Source: Exophiala sp. HKRS030 (taxonomy: Eukaryota; Ascomycota; Eurotiomycetes; Chaetothyriales; Herpotrichiellaceae). Taken from it: a DNA stretch of 64,000 nucleotides. The DNA lies in assembly GCA_023897205.1 (NCBI GenBank), contig JAHWDD010000005.1, forward strand, positions 5,208,001 through 5,272,000, written 5' to 3'. This document shows, piece after piece, positions 12,032-23,257 of this stretch. The notes beneath the pieces are model-generated. The model was not told where the DNA came from. It searched no databases and saw only the letters and a program-made list of their open reading frames with translations. Numbering within the stretch: position 1 is the stretch's first letter; every line of letters starts with the position of its first letter. A program made the translations under genes and the position numbers.

Positions 12032-12299
12032 TGTGTTCTTGAATTGAATCCTAGGTGGCAAATGGCAATTAGAGGGAAAATCCACAGATCTGGGAGGCAG
12101 TTGAGAACTCCAAGAGTCCCCGTGAGTTGGCGCAAGCAGAATATATTGAAACAACCCACGAATGGTTTCCGATGTCAAGAAGACTATGAAATCATGGTGC
12201 CTCTACCACCAGAAATTGCCCGAATGCGTGCAAGTCGACGGCAGGCACGAATACCGAGACTTTCCCATGTGGTCTTGCCGCAATGTCCGCCAAGAAAAC

Positions 12300-12332
12300 C
12301 ACTTTACGCGTAAAAAGATTCACTTTACGCGT
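12300..12332. promoter_or_regulatory. Direct repeat CACTTTACGCGT x2 in the RAD7/RAD16 divergent promoter
   Basis: The 12-mer CACTTTACGCGT occurs at 12300-12311 and again at 12321-12332, 21 bp apart, about two helical turns. Each copy contains ACGCGT, the MluI cell-cycle box. It lies between the divergent starts of RAD7 (12031) and RAD16 (12571), so one element pair could serve both genes. The repeat is seen in the sequence; MBF control is inferred. Confidence 0.5.
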
Positions 12333-12570
12333 TCTTCCCCTCCCTGCGATGACCCAAACTCCAGGCAGCACACGCGCTAAAACGCCCCTTTTGGTTTAAA
12401 CAAAAAGTCTATTGTCGATCTTATTCGTTATCGCCCCTTCCCGATCTTTGTTGCTCCACCTACATGTGTGCATTTCTCCATTGAGAATTTGTCGGACTCG
12501 ATAAACTCTCTCAACTTCTCTTGGTCGACCAGACCTCATTTTGCCGTCTGGAGACAAGAGTATCAGCACC

Positions 12571-15500
12571 ATGGCTCCTCGCGGACGTCCAACGAGGGCT
12601 GCTGCTCTCAAAGCGACGCCTGGTAAGAGCAGCCTCGAGTATCCCTCTCATTGCAAACGACTGACTTTCGCAGGGTCCTCAAAAGTTGCCTCCCTCATGT
12701 CATCAGTATCCTCGTCTAGAACACCATCAAGACGTAGTACTAGAAATACCCAAATCGTCGAGATACCAGACTCTGACGAAGTTGAAGAGTTTCAAGTCGA
12801 CCCTAAGGGCAGTTCTAAGGGTGTTTTCCAAGGAGTTTTCCTCCCAACTGCGGCAAAGCCCTCACCACGTATTTCTCGTGGACGCACCTCAACCACGGCT
12901 CCTTCTTCGGTTTCCGACTCGCTCGAATCCTCCAATTATGAGACACCTGCAACATCTGCAGTCCCGACTCCAGCTCTAGTCGACCCCAAAACTACTCATG
13001 CTGGAATTGGAGCAACTGCCAGGGCTTTGGAGTTACGGAGCTCTGATTTTGCTCTTGGTGGCAAGAAGAACAAGAAGCGACGGCGATCAGACTCTGAGGA
13101 TGCTTTAATAGAAGCGGGCGAAGTTGCTTCTGCTCAATTAGCCGCCAAACTTCAAGCTGAGGAATATGGCATTGGTTCGGACGACTCTGATGATGAACCG
13201 TTGTTTTCATCACGTCCACTTCAGCGGAATCCGCAACGTCCACGTCTCTCCGCTCCAATACCGGTCGATGACGATGATGATGACGACGAAGCCTCGCTTC
13301 TCCCAAGTTCTCGAAATCGAAGCGCAAGACGTCCTGCGGCGAAGAAACAACGATCCATTCCCAATTCCGACCTTTCATCGCTTCTTAGCGATGCTCCTGA
13401 AACTGAAACGGATATCTCGGGCTCAGAGGATTTCTCGGTGTCCGACGAGGATGTTGATTCCACCGACACCGGTGAGGTCGATGAGTTCGGCATTCCTTTC
13501 AGCACCAACACGCCTACTTCCCGTCACCACCGCAAGCGCCCGAGGTCCTCTATGAGCAATCATTGGATGAGTCCCCAAGAGAGACGCCAGATCCGCGAGC
13601 GTAAGAAGCTCGAGAAGTCTCACCCAGAAATAATCACCATGTGGGAAGACCTGAAGAAGGTGTCTCCTATCAAACCCACCCCAGCCACTCAGCCTCCTGG
13701 GATTAACCGCAAACTGAAAGAATTTCAGCTCGAGGGGCTTGACTGGATGATCAAACAAGAAAAGTCCATATGGAAAGGAGGCCTTCTTGGCGATGAGATG
13801 GGTATGGGCAAAACTATCCAAGCCGTCAGTTTGATTATGTCAGACTGGCCAGCCAAAGAACCAACCCTCGTGATAGTTCCACCAGTGGCTCTTATGCAAT
13901 GGCAATCAGAAATCGGGGACTATACTAGTGGCAAACTCAAAGTTCTGATATATCATGTTTCCGCCAATCCGAAGTGCAAACTGCTCACGAAAAAAGATCT
14001 CAAGAAGTACGATGTTATCATGGTATCATACTCCGGCCTTGAGTCTATGTTTCGTAAACAGAATAAAGGCTGGAACCGCAACGATGGTATTGTCAAAGAA
14101 GACAGCATTTTACATTCAATCAAATATCATCGACTCATTCTGGATGAAGCCCACAGCATCAAGTCTAGAACTGCCAGTGTAGCCAAGGCTTGCTTCGCTC
14201 TGAAGGCAGATTACAAATGGTGTTTGTCCGGCACTCCAGTACAGAACCGCATTGGCGAGTTTTTCTCACTACTCCGCTTCCTCGAAGTCAAGCCGTTCGC
14301 CTGCTACTTTTGCAAAGCATGCAGCTGCAGGCAGCTACACTGGACACAGGATTCCCAAAAGAGATGTACGAGTTGCAAGCATAGTGGCTTTAACCACGTG
14401 TCTGTGTTCAACCAGGAAATTTTGAACCCGATCACTGGCAATAACACTCAGGAGAGGAAGTCCGGGCTTGATAAGCTGCGTCTCATCACTGATCGTATCA
14501 TGCTTCGTCGAATGAAGCGTGACCACACGTCATCCATGGAACTGCCACCAAAGGATATCGTAATTCACAATGAGTTCTTTGGAGAAATAGAGCGGGACTT
14601 CTCTCAGAGTATTATGTCTAACTCCACCCGCAAATTCGACACGTACGTCTCACAAGGTGTGATGTTGAACAACTATGCGAACATCTTCGGTCTGATTATG
14701 CAGATGAGGCAAGTTGCAAACCATCCTGACTTGATTCTGCGAAAAAATGCACAGGGTGGTCAGAATGTCCTTGTCTGTTGCATCTGCGACGAACCAGCGG
14801 AAGAGGCCATTCGATCTCGCTGCCGTCACGAATTCTGTCGCCAATGTGCCAAATCATATGTGCAATCATTTGATGGTGGTGAAGAAGATGCAGAGTGTCC
14901 ACGATGCCATATACCGCTCGCCATTGATTGGGATCAACCTGATATCGAGCAAGATGAAGAAAATGTCAAGAAATCGTCCATCATCAATCGAATTAAAATG
15001 GAGGACTGGACTTCATCGACCAAGATTGAAATGCTTGTTTACGATTTGTACAAACTCCGAAGCAAGAAACAAACCCACAAAAGTATTGTCTTTTCTCAAT
15101 TCACCTCAATGTTGCAGTTGGTACAATGGCGTCTCCAAAAGTCAGGCTTCAGTACTGTTTTACTGGATGGTAGTATGAGTCCAGCGCAAAGACAGAAGTC
15201 GATCGATTATTTTATGAACAATGTTGATGTGGAAGTGTTTCTCGTGTCACTCAAAGCTGGTGGTGTGGCCTTGAACCTTACAGAGGCAAGCAGAGTTTAT
15301 ATTGTTGATCCGTAAGTCAAGATCATGCTCTGTTGAAAAACAAAATGTACGGACACTAACAATGATTTACTAGATGGTGGAATCCTGCAGCCGAATGGCA
15401 ATCAGCTGATCGTTGTCATCGAATTGGACAACGTCGACCCTGTGTTATTACGCGTCTTTGCATCGAAGATTCTGTCGAGTCTAGAATGGTTCTGCTTCAA

Positions 15501-15602
15501 GAAAAGAAAGCCAACATGATCAACGGCACGGTCAACAATGATCAAGTTGCACTTGACAAGCTGACACCAGAAGACATGCAATTCTTGTTTCGCGGGACTT
15601 GA
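12571..15602 (+). CDS. RAD16: Rad16-like SNF2 ATPase/RING protein (GG-NER)
   Basis: Three exons, 12571-12622, 12674-15311 and 15374-15602, give 972 aa. Intron 1 is 51 nt (GTAAGA, branch CTGAC, CAG), a multiple of three with no stop, so it can be mistaken for coding sequence. Intron 2 is 62 nt. Domains in order: an acidic, disordered N-terminus; SNF2 ATPase with Walker A DEMGMGKT (about 390) and LDEAHSI (about 507); a Cys-rich insert (CYFCKACSC) typical of Rad16; a C3HC4 RING finger [12 protein letters not shown] to CPRCHIPL (about 718-763); and helicase C with [14 protein letters not shown] and DRCHRIGQ. Rad16 translocates on chromatin and, with Rad7, acts in global-genome excision repair and as part of a ubiquitin ligase. 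It is nuclear. Confidence 0.95.
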
Positions 15603-16476
15603 GCCTTCGCATGTATATGCGATAGTATCTTCTCTTTCTCTATGCGTAAGAGCTATGTTCAAGCTGTATATCGCACATCCACTATCGGGAGAAGGTCGCA
15701 TGGTCTTTCGAGACAGTCGACGTCTTCTCACCTTTGTCTTGCTGGCATTGTCTTGTATATTTACCTCTTTCTTTGTTGCGGAATGGTTGACTGAAGCTGT
15801 TCACCGAACGACTCAAATTTGTTATCACAGGGTACAACAGTCGCATGTCATAGTTGTAACTCAGTGGCTCTCTTGACAGACTTCAGTCCGTGGCCCTTGC
15901 ATCACGAAGGTGCTCCTGATTTTTCGTCAATGAAAGGGTCAACGGTACAGAACACCATTCCACAAAACATACATGAAGTCAGGACTTTGCATTGAACACT
16001 ACGGCGGCGGGACCGAATGTATTAGAATAATGATCAAACGACCTTTTGTTTATTCCATCTATCTTCCGTTCTCAGGTCGTTCACGACGACTGTTATGTTC
16101 TAGATGCCTCAATTCCGATCAGTCGCCGTCATGGTTCCTGACCTTGTTGCCACGTGGATATGGCTTCGCACTCGAGTGCTTAAGTGCGCTGTACAGTCAC
16201 CGAGCTTAGTATTAGGCTTCAGGTCGCAGGGTCTCAAGGCTCATCAACTATCGGCTCTCATCGATACTCGATTTAAGAGCTGTAACTGATAAGCCATACT
16301 GTTGTCAGGCAGAGTTAGGCAGAGACGCCTTCCATCTCACATAACGATGGCTAGGGATTTGGAGTCGAAGCCAAAGAACTCATCCCGAGGCTCGAAAGAA
16401 GTCAATACCAGACCACCTGGCTTCCACGCGTGGTCTCTTGTCCCCAGTGATGAAGAAGATTTCGGAACCATTTCGA
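15603..16476. other. Convergent intergenic region, no supported gene
   Basis: About 870 bp lie between the ends of RAD16 and NAA10. Small open frames on the plus strand (for example 15973-16209) have no recognisable domain. CCACGCGTGG at 16425-16434 is a palindrome of unknown meaning. Nothing else is supported. Confidence 0.45.
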
Positions 16477-17190
16477 TCAGTAAGCTGCAGTCGTACTACC
16501 TTCGTTTCTCTCGACTAGATCACCTACTCCGAGGCCCCTGCCAACCTTGACCTTGACCAATTTCTCCTTCTTGGCCCCGTCGTCCCCTTCAACCTCCTCT
16601 CCATCCTCGCCCTTCTTCCCTAGTGATCCAACCGCATCTCCTTCATCCTTTTCGTCATCTTCATCCGGTACGTGCTTGATTTGCAAAGGTTTCAGGTCCA
16701 TCTTCATGGCGTACGCGTCCTCGCCGTCGGCGTAGTATTTGCTCTCGACTTTTTCGACCTCGAACCCTAGGGTGTCTCGGTATAAATGCAACGCCGCCAC
16801 ATTCGACATGCGGACGTGCAGACTGACATAGTCGGCTCCAAAACTCTCCGCCATAGCCCGTTGGCTCATGCGCATGAGTTTCTCCGCGATCCCTAACCGA
16901 CGGTGTGTCCGCATCACGCTGAGACTGGTGATATGACCATGTGGTACTCCGTCGCTGGGCTCTTCCTCCATCTTTGCCAGGACATAGCCGACAACTTTGG
17001 GATAGGCGGTGAGTTTACTGTTGGGTCCACGCACCACGGCGACGAACGACAGTTGTGGCCAAGTCAAGGCGTGGTAGAGGTAGTATTTGAGGAAATAGTT
17101 TTCGGGCAGGTTTGAGAGATTACATTGTTGGATCGACGGAAGTAGTGAGATATGTGAGGGGTATGAGGATACTGGGACGATGTCGACCAT
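16477..17190 (-). CDS. NAA10: N-terminal acetyltransferase A catalytic subunit (Naa10/Ard1)
   Basis: This is a single exon of 237 aa. Residues 26-50 read [25 protein letters not shown] in two overlapping conserved blocks that mark Ard1/Naa10. [17 protein letters not shown] (86-102) holds the acetyl-CoA loop (R/Q-x-x-G-x-A), and [15 protein letters not shown] closes the GNAT fold. The last 60-70 residues form an acidic then Lys-rich tail, as is common for fungal Naa10. With Naa15, Naa10 acetylates Ser/Ala/Thr/Gly N-termini on ribosomes after Met removal. The N-terminal 20 residues ([14 protein letters not shown]) differ from the usual short Ard1 start, so a small 5' intron or alternative start is possible. 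Confidence 0.92.
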   Translation of the reverse strand: MVDIVPVSSYPSHISLLPSIQQCNLSNLPENYFLKYYLYHALTWPQLSFVAVVRGPNSKLTAYPKVVGYVLAKMEEEPSDGVPHGHITSLSVMRTHRRLGIAEKLMRMSQRAMAESFGADYVSLHVRMSNVAALHLYRDTLGFEVEKVESKYYADGEDAYAMKMDLKPLQIKHVPDEDDEKDEGDAVGSLGKKGEDGEEVEGDDGAKKEKLVKVKVGRGLGVGDLVERNEGSTTAAY

Positions 17191-17468
17191 TTTGAGGACG
17201 TGCCTGTAACAGGACGAGATATGCGTGAGTGAGCGAATTGGAGGACAAGGTGGGTTGTTCGTCGATGTAAACCGAGAAAGTGTCTGAAGCGGGACACAAT
17301 GGTTTGGTGTGCGGATGCGTCAGAATAATTTCGAATGACACGATTTTTGAGGCTGATCCTGGAACTCGTTTCTACGAGGTCATCGCCTGGTGGACTCCGA
17401 TGCGTTCCATTCGACATACTACAGCCAGGGAGCAACCTAGCTGAAATACGTTTTCAAAGGCTTCTGGT

Positions 17469-18488
17469 TTACGCTATTGACATCTTCATCCCGCCATTCG
17501 CTGAGATCACACTTCCAGTTGTCCATCCGCTCTCGGCTGAACAAAGCATACCCACCACCCCAGCAATTTCCTCCGTAAAGCCAGGCCTTTTTCCGCCCAT
17601 ACCTTTCCTCACAATGTCATCGTACTCTTGGGGATCCCCACCAGCACGTTGCTTGACCTCTTCCTCGCCGTGATAATTCATCAACGGAGCACCATCCACA
17701 TACTTTTGGTTTGTTTTCCAAAACTCTTCTCCTGCTTGGGCGTACATGTCTCCCCACACGGGACCAGGGTTGATTGCATTTACTGTCGCATTTTCCGCCA
17801 ATTCTCTTGCCCACACGCGTGTCATGGCCTCCAAGGCCGCTTTGGTCCCTGCATAGATCGATTGCGACTCGCAACCGAGAGCTGATGACACGCTGGAGAC
17901 ATTGACAATGCGACCTGACCGATCTTTGGGAAGATATGGCTGAAACGCCTGAACCAGCAGCAAGGGTGCCAGCACATTGACATTATATTGTCTCTGGAAT
18001 TGCGTCTCCTCGATAGGACCCAGCTTGGGGTCATTCAACAGTTTATTCCCTGCGATTCCTGCATTATTGATTATGATGTCAACTTGAAATGTGCCAGTAC
18101 GAGGGTGGGAGAAATGGTTCTTTGCGGTGGCAAGAATATGGGGAGCTGCTCTGCTGGGGTCGGCTAGGTCCGCTTGAACTGGAATCGCATTGACGTCGTG
18201 CTCGCTGGCGAGTTCTGAGCATAACGTTTCAGTAGGCTCAGTGGAGGAGTCTGAGGTATAGACAAGGAGTAGATTGCAGCCTTTTGCGGCGAGGTTGCGG
18301 CTTATAGCAGCGCCGATGCCTTCATTTATCTATTAGGCTCTCGTTCTGGATAGTGTAAGTCAGATGTCCATACCTCTTGACCCACCTGTAACTACACCAA
18401 ACTTGCCCTCAAGAGGTCGATAAGCCCTATCTCTGGGCAGATTCGTTGAGGAAACCGTACGTCGGCTGGTACTTGGTCGGTCAGCCAT
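17469..18488 (-). CDS. Classical short-chain dehydrogenase/reductase
   Basis: Two exons, 18488-18374 and 18319-17469, give 321 aa. The 54-nt intron (GTATGG...GAAG) splits the Gly codon of the cofactor motif. The Rossmann motif TGGSRGIG is at 34-41, IINNAG-type strand residues follow, and the active site has NVSSV (Ser) and YAGTK (Tyr194, Lys198). INPGPV lies after the active site. This is a complete classical SDR, probably NADP(H)-dependent given the Arg in the glycine loop, acting on a keto/hydroxy substrate that cannot be deduced. The ADRPSTSRRTVSS leader precedes the fold and is rich in Ser/Thr/Arg. The start faces the SCY1-like gene across about 340 bp. Confidence 0.88.
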
Positions 18489-18828
18489 TTCAGAAATTTC
18501 TCCGGTGTTGTTGAATCCTGAAGACCAAGATAAACTCAGTCTTTGTAATTTCTAGGGGCGTCAATCCACCTACATGGTAAAAATGTGGAACAATCCAATC
18601 TACAGAATGCGGAAAGCGCGAGCGGGAAGTGCAGGTGGAGTGGAACGCGGGGAAGATTCTGGGAAACGCGAAAGTCGGTGGCCGTGGAGGATCTTGAGGA
18701 ACTATCAACAATAAATTTGGAGCCACGACATCGTGTTTGAACCCCGTCCTCTGTTGCTCAACGCTTCTCTTCATCGGCTTCCCTCTTTCGTCTCCTCTTC
18801 CGCAAGTGGTAACGGTAGCATTCCTTCC

Positions 18829-21308
18829 ATGGACTTTCTTAAGTCTGCGGCTGCTTTTGCCATCGCCAAATCGTCTTCCTTCCCAGTCACAATCGGCGAT
18901 AGAGTTGACTTTGCTGATTCGATATGGACTCTTCACAATGGCATCAAGAAGGTATGAAATGTCATAGAATGAGTCAAACAATTTTGATCAAGTCATGTTG
19001 ATAACCATATAGGATGACAACTCCCCATGCTCACTCTTCACCTTCGACATCAACTCCAACAAGGCTCGCTTACCCCTTGCCAGAAATGCTACGAGGAAAC
19101 TACGAACCCTCAGACATCCAGGCGTCATTCGAGTAGTTGATGTCATTGAAAACGAAACACATATCTATCTCGTCACAGAACGATTGGCTCCATTAAGTTG
19201 GCATGTTAAACGCAAGAGCTTGAGCGAGGAGACTATAAAATGGGGGCTATATTCGATATCCTCAACCCTAAAATTTGTCAATTCCGATGCTGCTTCTGTA
19301 CATGGTGCGGTCCGTGTTGCTTCAATTTTTACCAGTGAAAGTGGAGAGTGGAAACTCGGCGGTTTTGAGGTCTTGAGTTCCATGAACGAGGACGATGCAA
19401 TAATTTACACCTATGCCACCTTGCTGCCTGATGCAAACCGATATGCGCCCCCGAGGTGGCCAATGGCGGCTGGTCTGCCATCAAAAGAAATCCTTTGGGA
19501 GCACCGGATGCTTATGGCTTAGGTATCTTGGTTTTTGAAGCCTTCAATGGCACCTTCATGGGCTCAGATCAACTTGCTCAACCTCGAAGTATTTCTGCCA
19601 ACATGGTTCAGAGTTATCGAAGACTAGTCAACGCGAATCCTAAATTGAGGTTAACGGCCAGTCAGTTTGTGGATCAAGGAAAGAAGACTGGAGGCTTTTT
19701 CCAAACACCCCTTATTCATATCACCGAAGGCGCTGAGAGTTTGGGTTTGAAGAATGAAGAGGAGCGGAATGAATTTCTTGGGTAAGTATATGCCTCCTAA
19801 CTTGTAGTCTCTGTCTAACAAGCAAAAGCGAGCTCGACGAACTTACGGACGATTTTCCCGAAGATTTTTTCAAGATGAAAATATTACCTGAACTCCTCAA
19901 ATCAGTCGAATTCGGCGGTGGCGGCCCAAGTGTCTTCGGGGCGATTATGAAGATTGGTCTCAAGATGTCAGACGACGAGTTCGAATCAAGGCTTGCTCCT
20001 CTTGTCATTCGCCTGTTCTCTAGCCCAGACCGAGCAATGAGGGTGTGTTTATTGGACAATCTTCCTATTATGGTGGATCGAATCAGTCAAAAAGACATCA
20101 ACGGCAAAATCTGGCCTGCTATGACTTCAGGATTTACTGATACTGCCCCTGTTGTAAGGGAACAGACTGTCAAGGCTGTTTTAGCGGTGATCTCTAAATT
20201 GTCCGACCGAGTTATCAACGGTGAACTTCTTCGATATCTGGCAAAGACCGCGAATGATGAGCAACCTGGAATCCGAACCAACACCACAATTTGTTTAGGC
20301 AAAATTGCCAGAAACCTAGGTGTCGGATCTCGAGCCAAAGTTCTAATCGCTGCATTCTCTCGTGCTCTACGAGATCCTTTTGTGCACGCCCGCAACGCCG
20401 CTCTACTCGCACTAAATGCAACTGTGGACGTTTTCAGTGAAGAGGATTGTGCAACGAAAGTTTTACCTGCCCTTTGTGTATCCTTGATTGATAAGGAGAA
20501 GATGGTCCGAGATCAAGCAACCAAGTGTTTCGAGACATATCTACAACGGGTACGAAAGTATGGACTAACTATGCCTGACACAGTAATTCCTTCAGAGCCT
20601 CCCACGGGAAGTACCGCCAGCGCGGCACCAGCACGAATAGGAAACCAAAGTGATAGTGGTTGGACAGGGTGGGCAATTTCATCTTTCACCAACAAGATCG
20701 CGTCTGCTCGAGGCGAGATAGCATCTGCTGCCCCTAATGGCTCGACAATGGCATCGACACAATCACTCCCGAATTCGGGACGGGCCACTCCAACAGTCAA
20801 TGTTAGCAGCGAACGATCAATGGCTTCCACTTCAAGGCCTGCAAGAGCATCCACTCCACAAGCTGCCGAGGACGAAGTTTTCCAAGACGACACTCTGGAT
20901 GCTTGGGGAACCGTTGATGATGATGGAGACAACTTCTTCGATGCTGCAACGGCCACTTCGAAGACTTCTGCTGCAACTTCTGCAGCCACACCCTACGATG
21001 ATGGTGGTGAACCTGACTTCGCTGGATGGCTTGCAGCGCAGTCAGCCGCGAAAACGCAGAAAAAGGTATTACCAAAAGGCATGGCCAAGCCATCAAGTTC
21101 CTCTGGTGCAACTCTCGGAGTACGTCCAAGTGGGCCAGCGAGAAGTATATCTGCAGGGCCGACTGGCACTTCATCCGCAGGCCGAAACCCGGTAATAGCA
21201 AGTTCAAGAGCCGTCACTGCATCACCTGCAAAAGCTGTGAAGAAAGAAATACCCAAACCGAAGCAACCAGAGCCTAGCGAGGATGACTGGGGTGACGCCT
21301 GGGATTGA
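18829..21308 (+). CDS. Scy1-like (Scyl1/Cex1) HEAT-repeat pseudokinase, with one apparent frameshift
   Basis: The exons are 18829-18951, 19013-19781 and 19829-21308. They sum to 2372 nt, one short of a multiple of three. The kinase-like N-lobe (MDFLKSAAAFAIAKSSSFP) lacks the canonical VAIK lysine and catalytic HRD/DFG motifs, as usual for this family. The frame breaks at the C run 19448-19452 in RYAPPEVANGGW: five C are present and six would restore it. HEAT repeats follow (AMRVCLLDNLPIM, ANDEQPGIRTNTTICLGK, DPFVHARNAALLAL), then a Ser/Ala/Thr-rich linker and the C-terminal EDDWGDAWD. Scyl1/Cex1 proteins work in COPI Golgi traffic and tRNA export at the cytoplasmic face of nuclear pores. Introns are 61 and 47 nt. 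Confidence 0.88.
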
Positions 21309-21774
21309 ACGATTCCCAATCATTCTGGAATGACACTTGCCTTTTAGATGACTGTCCATTTAAGCTGGTTTCTGAGGCTGGGGACTCCCGGAATCGAAAT
21401 TTAGCCCTATCACAGAACATCGATGTACGTGGCATGCTCAAATGCAATGCAAATCAAGTTGCCGGCGCTGCCGTCGATCCCTGTCAAGTTGGTAAAAACT
21501 GGTCGATAAGTCAGTGATTATCTTGGATTCACCATAGCATCGGACCAGTTGTTTGTCTATAACAAACGCACTTGGAAATTGAGAAGATACGCCAACACTG
21601 ATACGAACAGGGTGTGCGCGCCTTTCAAACGGTCTCTGGAGGTCGTCTCGAAATATTCTTTGCAGTCTCAAGTCCTTCCCCTCCTGAATGCATTGCAACA
21701 CTGTTTATCAAGACAACTCAACCCACCACGTCTCGATAAATCCAAAAGAGAAAGATCTTAAAGCCATTACTATC
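21309..21774. other. Intergenic, no supported gene
   Basis: This is the 3' flank of the SCY1-like gene and 5' flank of the next gene. The following frame is open from 21688, so up to 29 more residues could belong to the next protein. No other feature is seen. Confidence 0.4.
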
Positions 21775-22515
21775 ATGAAAAAAGACCCCGAAATGACTCT
21801 CCAACCTGAGCCTAGAGGTCCCGAAACCCGGACAACAGACACACCTCAACGCGAGGACGTCTTGTTAATGGATTCGCCTGACTTCGACGTTCCAACGAAG
21901 TGCAACCTTCGTCCGTCGAAAGGACTGCAACTGGCTCTGGAAAAATGCCATGTCGAAGCTCAACAACATCAAAGTCTAAGGAGGGAAGCAGTCGCTCAAA
22001 CCAAAGCCGAGCTGGATCGTAAGATGAAAATGAATCAGTCGCCTCCTAGCCAATACTGCGAGATCAGCGCAAATCAGGACGATTTGAGGAACATGGGTCA
22101 CTGCGTACATCAAGTGGAAGGACCAGCTCATCTACCTTTTACTCCAGTGAACCAGATAGGGTTCATCCCGGCTCATGGCCAGGAGTCGGCATTTTATTCT
22201 ACCGCTCATGGTCCCCACAAACAGAATTGGCGACTAGACTTGTCCGCAAGCACCACGAGCACGAATTGGCATCACAAGCATTGGTATCGACACGTGCGGC
22301 ATCAGAGCCTATTCGATGATACTCCGACACCCGTAAACTGGAATTCTCATGTGCAGTCCAAGGTGGCAGACCGACGCGCGATTCTTGCCATGGGGAAGGA
22401 AACTTTGCAAGAAGAAGTATTAGCCTTGAGGGCATTGATCCGACGGCATGTGGGACTAAATGATGGTGAGATTGAATTTTTGATTGAAGCAGAAATGGCG
22501 GGATTAGAGCCGTAG
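21775..22515 (+). CDS. Unrecognised protein, 246 aa
   Basis: This is an open frame with ATG at 21775 (another in-frame ATG at 21688 would add 29 residues). I do not recognise a family. The N-terminal third is rich in Pro, Thr and charged residues (PEPRGPETRTTDTP). A possible helix LALEKCHVEAQQHQSLRR with further charged residues follows. The middle is rich in His, Trp and Asn (TNWHHKHWYRHVRHQ). The C-terminal segment (KVADRRAILAMGKETLQ to LNDGEIEFLIEAEMAG) looks helical and is the most protein-like part. There is no signal peptide or transmembrane segment. It could be a lineage-specific gene; coding status rests on length and amino-acid make-up only. Confidence 0.55.
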   Translation: MKKDPEMTLQPEPRGPETRTTDTPQREDVLLMDSPDFDVPTKCNLRPSKGLQLALEKCHVEAQQHQSLRREAVAQTKAELDRKMKMNQSPPSQYCEISANQDDLRNMGHCVHQVEGPAHLPFTPVNQIGFIPAHGQESAFYSTAHGPHKQNWRLDLSASTTSTNWHHKHWYRHVRHQSLFDDTPTPVNWNSHVQSKVADRRAILAMGKETLQEEVLALRALIRRHVGLNDGEIEFLIEAEMAGLEP

Positions 22516-22702
22516 GACGAACTGTGACAAAGGTGCTGAAGGTGTCATGCGGAACAGCTTTTGATCTAATGATATGACTGCGACAGTCTTTGGATGTCTG
22601 ATACTCTGGGCGAGCTGACCGAACCAGACGGCAGACTCTGGCATTTCTCTCGATACATGACATTTAGCAGAATGGGGGTAGTATTACCTATTTGCAGCGG
22701 TC

Positions 22703-23200
22703 CTACTGGATGCGCCCATCTTTGACCATTTCCCTCATAACCTCAATAGTCTTCTCGACAGCCGTTTTGCCAATCTTCCATTCTTTCTCTCTGAACGCTC
22801 TCAACTCATCCTCTCCAGCGCCTTCATGCAGCCACTCAAAAGTGTACGTCATGTACAAGTCGGTTTCACCACCACTGCCCTGTGAAATGACATTCTGAAC
22901 CTTGCTGCCGTCGGGCTGATGGAACTCGACCTTCATAGGCTCGAATTCAATCACGGTTTCGTGCACGACACGGTTGCCATCGCTGAACGTCACCTCGCGT
23001 TCGGTGATGGGGTGGCCGTGTGAAGATTCCGAGGTGGATAGCACGGTGGTGGATGTGATAGCGCCTCCCACGAAGTCTTGTGCGGTGACGACTTTCCTCT
23101 TCAATCCTTGCCAGATCTGAGCGTATGTCAGAACTGGACTTGCAGAAGGCGGGTTGATAGCTGATGTGTAGGCGATATTGTTGCTAGGTGTTGGTGGCAT
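22703..23200 (-). CDS. AtaL-like / DUF1857 (SRPBCC fold) protein
   Basis: A 165-aa protein with ATG at 23200, chosen because upstream codons in frame are not ATG and MPPTPSNNIAYTSAINPP is a typical start for this family. The core VLTYAQIWQGLKRKV, ITEREVTFSDGNRVVHETV and ETDLYMTYTFEWLHEG agrees with the DUF1857/AtaL-like group, a START/Bet v 1-like helix-grip fold with a hydrophobic pocket. Members are small cytosolic proteins of unknown or ligand-binding function, sometimes found near secondary-metabolism genes. No such cluster is seen here. No catalytic residues can be named. Confidence 0.75.
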   Translation of the reverse strand: MPPTPSNNIAYTSAINPPSASPVLTYAQIWQGLKRKVVTAQDFVGGAITSTTVLSTSESSHGHPITEREVTFSDGNRVVHETVIEFEPMKVEFHQPDGSKVQNVISQGSGGETDLYMTYTFEWLHEGAGEDELRAFREKEWKIGKTAVEKTIEVMREMVKDGRIQ

Positions 23201-23257
23201 ATTGAGTGTTGGGCTAGCGAGTGAGTGGACTGAACGAAGTCGTCCGAAAGAAGTCAA

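Noticed and set aside
12623..12673. Open 51-nt stretch in RAD16 that could be coding
   Set aside because: It has a GTAAGA donor, CTGAC branch and CAG acceptor, and length divisible by three; I treat it as an intron.
16711..17819. Further ACGCGT boxes as MCB sites
   Set aside because: They lie within coding sequence of NAA10 and the SDR, and ACGCGT is expected about 16 times by chance.
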